From NCBI RefSeq assembly GCF_002902565.1, contig NZ_PPRC01000056.1, forward strand, positions 1-44,563: DNA of 44,563 nucleotides, given 5' to 3'. Position numbers and translations under genes: made by a program. Positions 44,306-44,563 of the stretch are shown here, one piece after another. The stretch is from Staphylococcus petrasii. Its GTDB lineage: Bacteria; Bacillota; Bacilli; Staphylococcales; Staphylococcaceae. Below the pieces are notes generated by a model. The model saw only the letters and a program-made list of their open reading frames with translations. It was not told where the DNA came from and did no database searches. Position 1 is the stretch's first letter; every line of letters starts with the position of its first letter.

Positions 44306-44563
44306 TTGAACCTAAGTGCCAAAGCACTTAGGTAAGAAATTCTAAAGATGAACAACGAGTGACGTTGCGCGACTCTTGGCGTTTTTTATATTGAACACAA
44401 GTGCGCGTGCATTTGCGTAAGGCGTTCTAAGATAGATAACGAAACGTAGTTGAGTGACGCCTGAGGGATGAGTTATTGATGAACGTAAGTGTTCACACAC
44501 TTACGTAAGTAGTTCTAAGATGAATAACGAATGATGTTGCGCGACTCTTGGCGGAAAAGAAAG
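44306..44563 (+). repeat. Tandem array of three intergenic repeat units (B, C, D)
   Basis: Units begin at 44306, 44391 and 44479 (spacing 85 and 88 bases); the last runs off the window. Each starts [AT]TGAAC, has a hairpin (CCTAAGTG/CACTTAGG; ACACAAGTGC/GCATTTGCGT; CGTAAGTG/CACTTACG), then GTAAG, TTCTAA, AACGA and GTTG. Units B and D share GTTGCGCGACTCTTGGCG. Unit D is identical to the putA-ribH copy over 43 bases. Sequence 44067-44305 holds the reductase promoter and otherwise nothing I can name. Confidence 0.92.

Overview
This is a low-GC Firmicutes chromosome segment that I assign to Staphylococcus, most likely a coagulase-negative species. The support is gene content and order: murC, a soluble FtsK-type translocase, ytpR/ytpQ/ytpP/ytoP, trmB, pepV-dat, murJ, leuS with its T-box, a Rot-type regulator, proline dehydrogenase, the rib operon, a SagB-type glucosaminidase, an ECF sigma factor of SigS type with its EcfX partner, transaldolase, and paired crcB genes. 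Almost all of it is conserved core. There is no prophage, insertion sequence, CRISPR array, tRNA or rRNA.

Layout. 1-5.9 kb: DAHP synthase/chorismate mutase, a very large repeat-built YtxH-domain protein, a DUF948 (YtxG-type) membrane protein with a good sigma-B-like promoter, and murC. 5.9-12.9 kb: SftA/FtsK-like translocase, YtpR, a DUF1444 protein, a thioredoxin-like protein and an M42 aminopeptidase, all on the minus strand. 13-19.2 kb: PepSY protein, lactonase-like hydrolase, trmB, ytmP-type kinase, dat, pepV, small YtxH-like protein. 19.2-29.1 kb: pseudouridine synthase-murJ, a flavoprotein, rhodanese and T-box-controlled leuS, an MFS transporter, and the ytqA-ytqB pair. 29.2-32 kb: rot, an alpha/beta hydrolase lacking the nucleophile serine, and proline dehydrogenase with a cre site. 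32.5-36.2 kb: the riboflavin operon ribD-ribE-ribBA-ribH behind an FMN riboswitch. 36.3-44.1 kb: a FAD/NAD(P)-binding protein, a 25-residue membrane micro-ORF, sagB, sigS-ecfX, transaldolase, two crcB genes and an aldo-keto reductase.

The least ordinary material is of two kinds. First, a family of about 85-bp non-coding repeats lies at 32.12-32.46 kb and as a tandem array at 44.31 kb running off the window. Its leading hairpin shows compensatory base changes between copies, and some units stand in opposite orientation to form a larger inverted repeat. Second, the 790-residue YtxH-domain protein carries two unrelated near-identical repeat arrays (34 and 46 residues) on either side of one membrane segment, plus a 5-residue tail repeat.

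Several starts were moved from the longest frame to a downstream codon because a clear Shine-Dalgarno sequence sits there (for example rot, sagB, ecfX, ribBA). At least four genes (rot, ribD, the ytmP-type kinase and the 74-residue hypothetical) appear to use TTG, with sigS a fifth, weaker case. Functional statements come from recognised motifs, family knowledge and conserved order relative to Bacillus subtilis and S. aureus recalled from memory; no database search was run.
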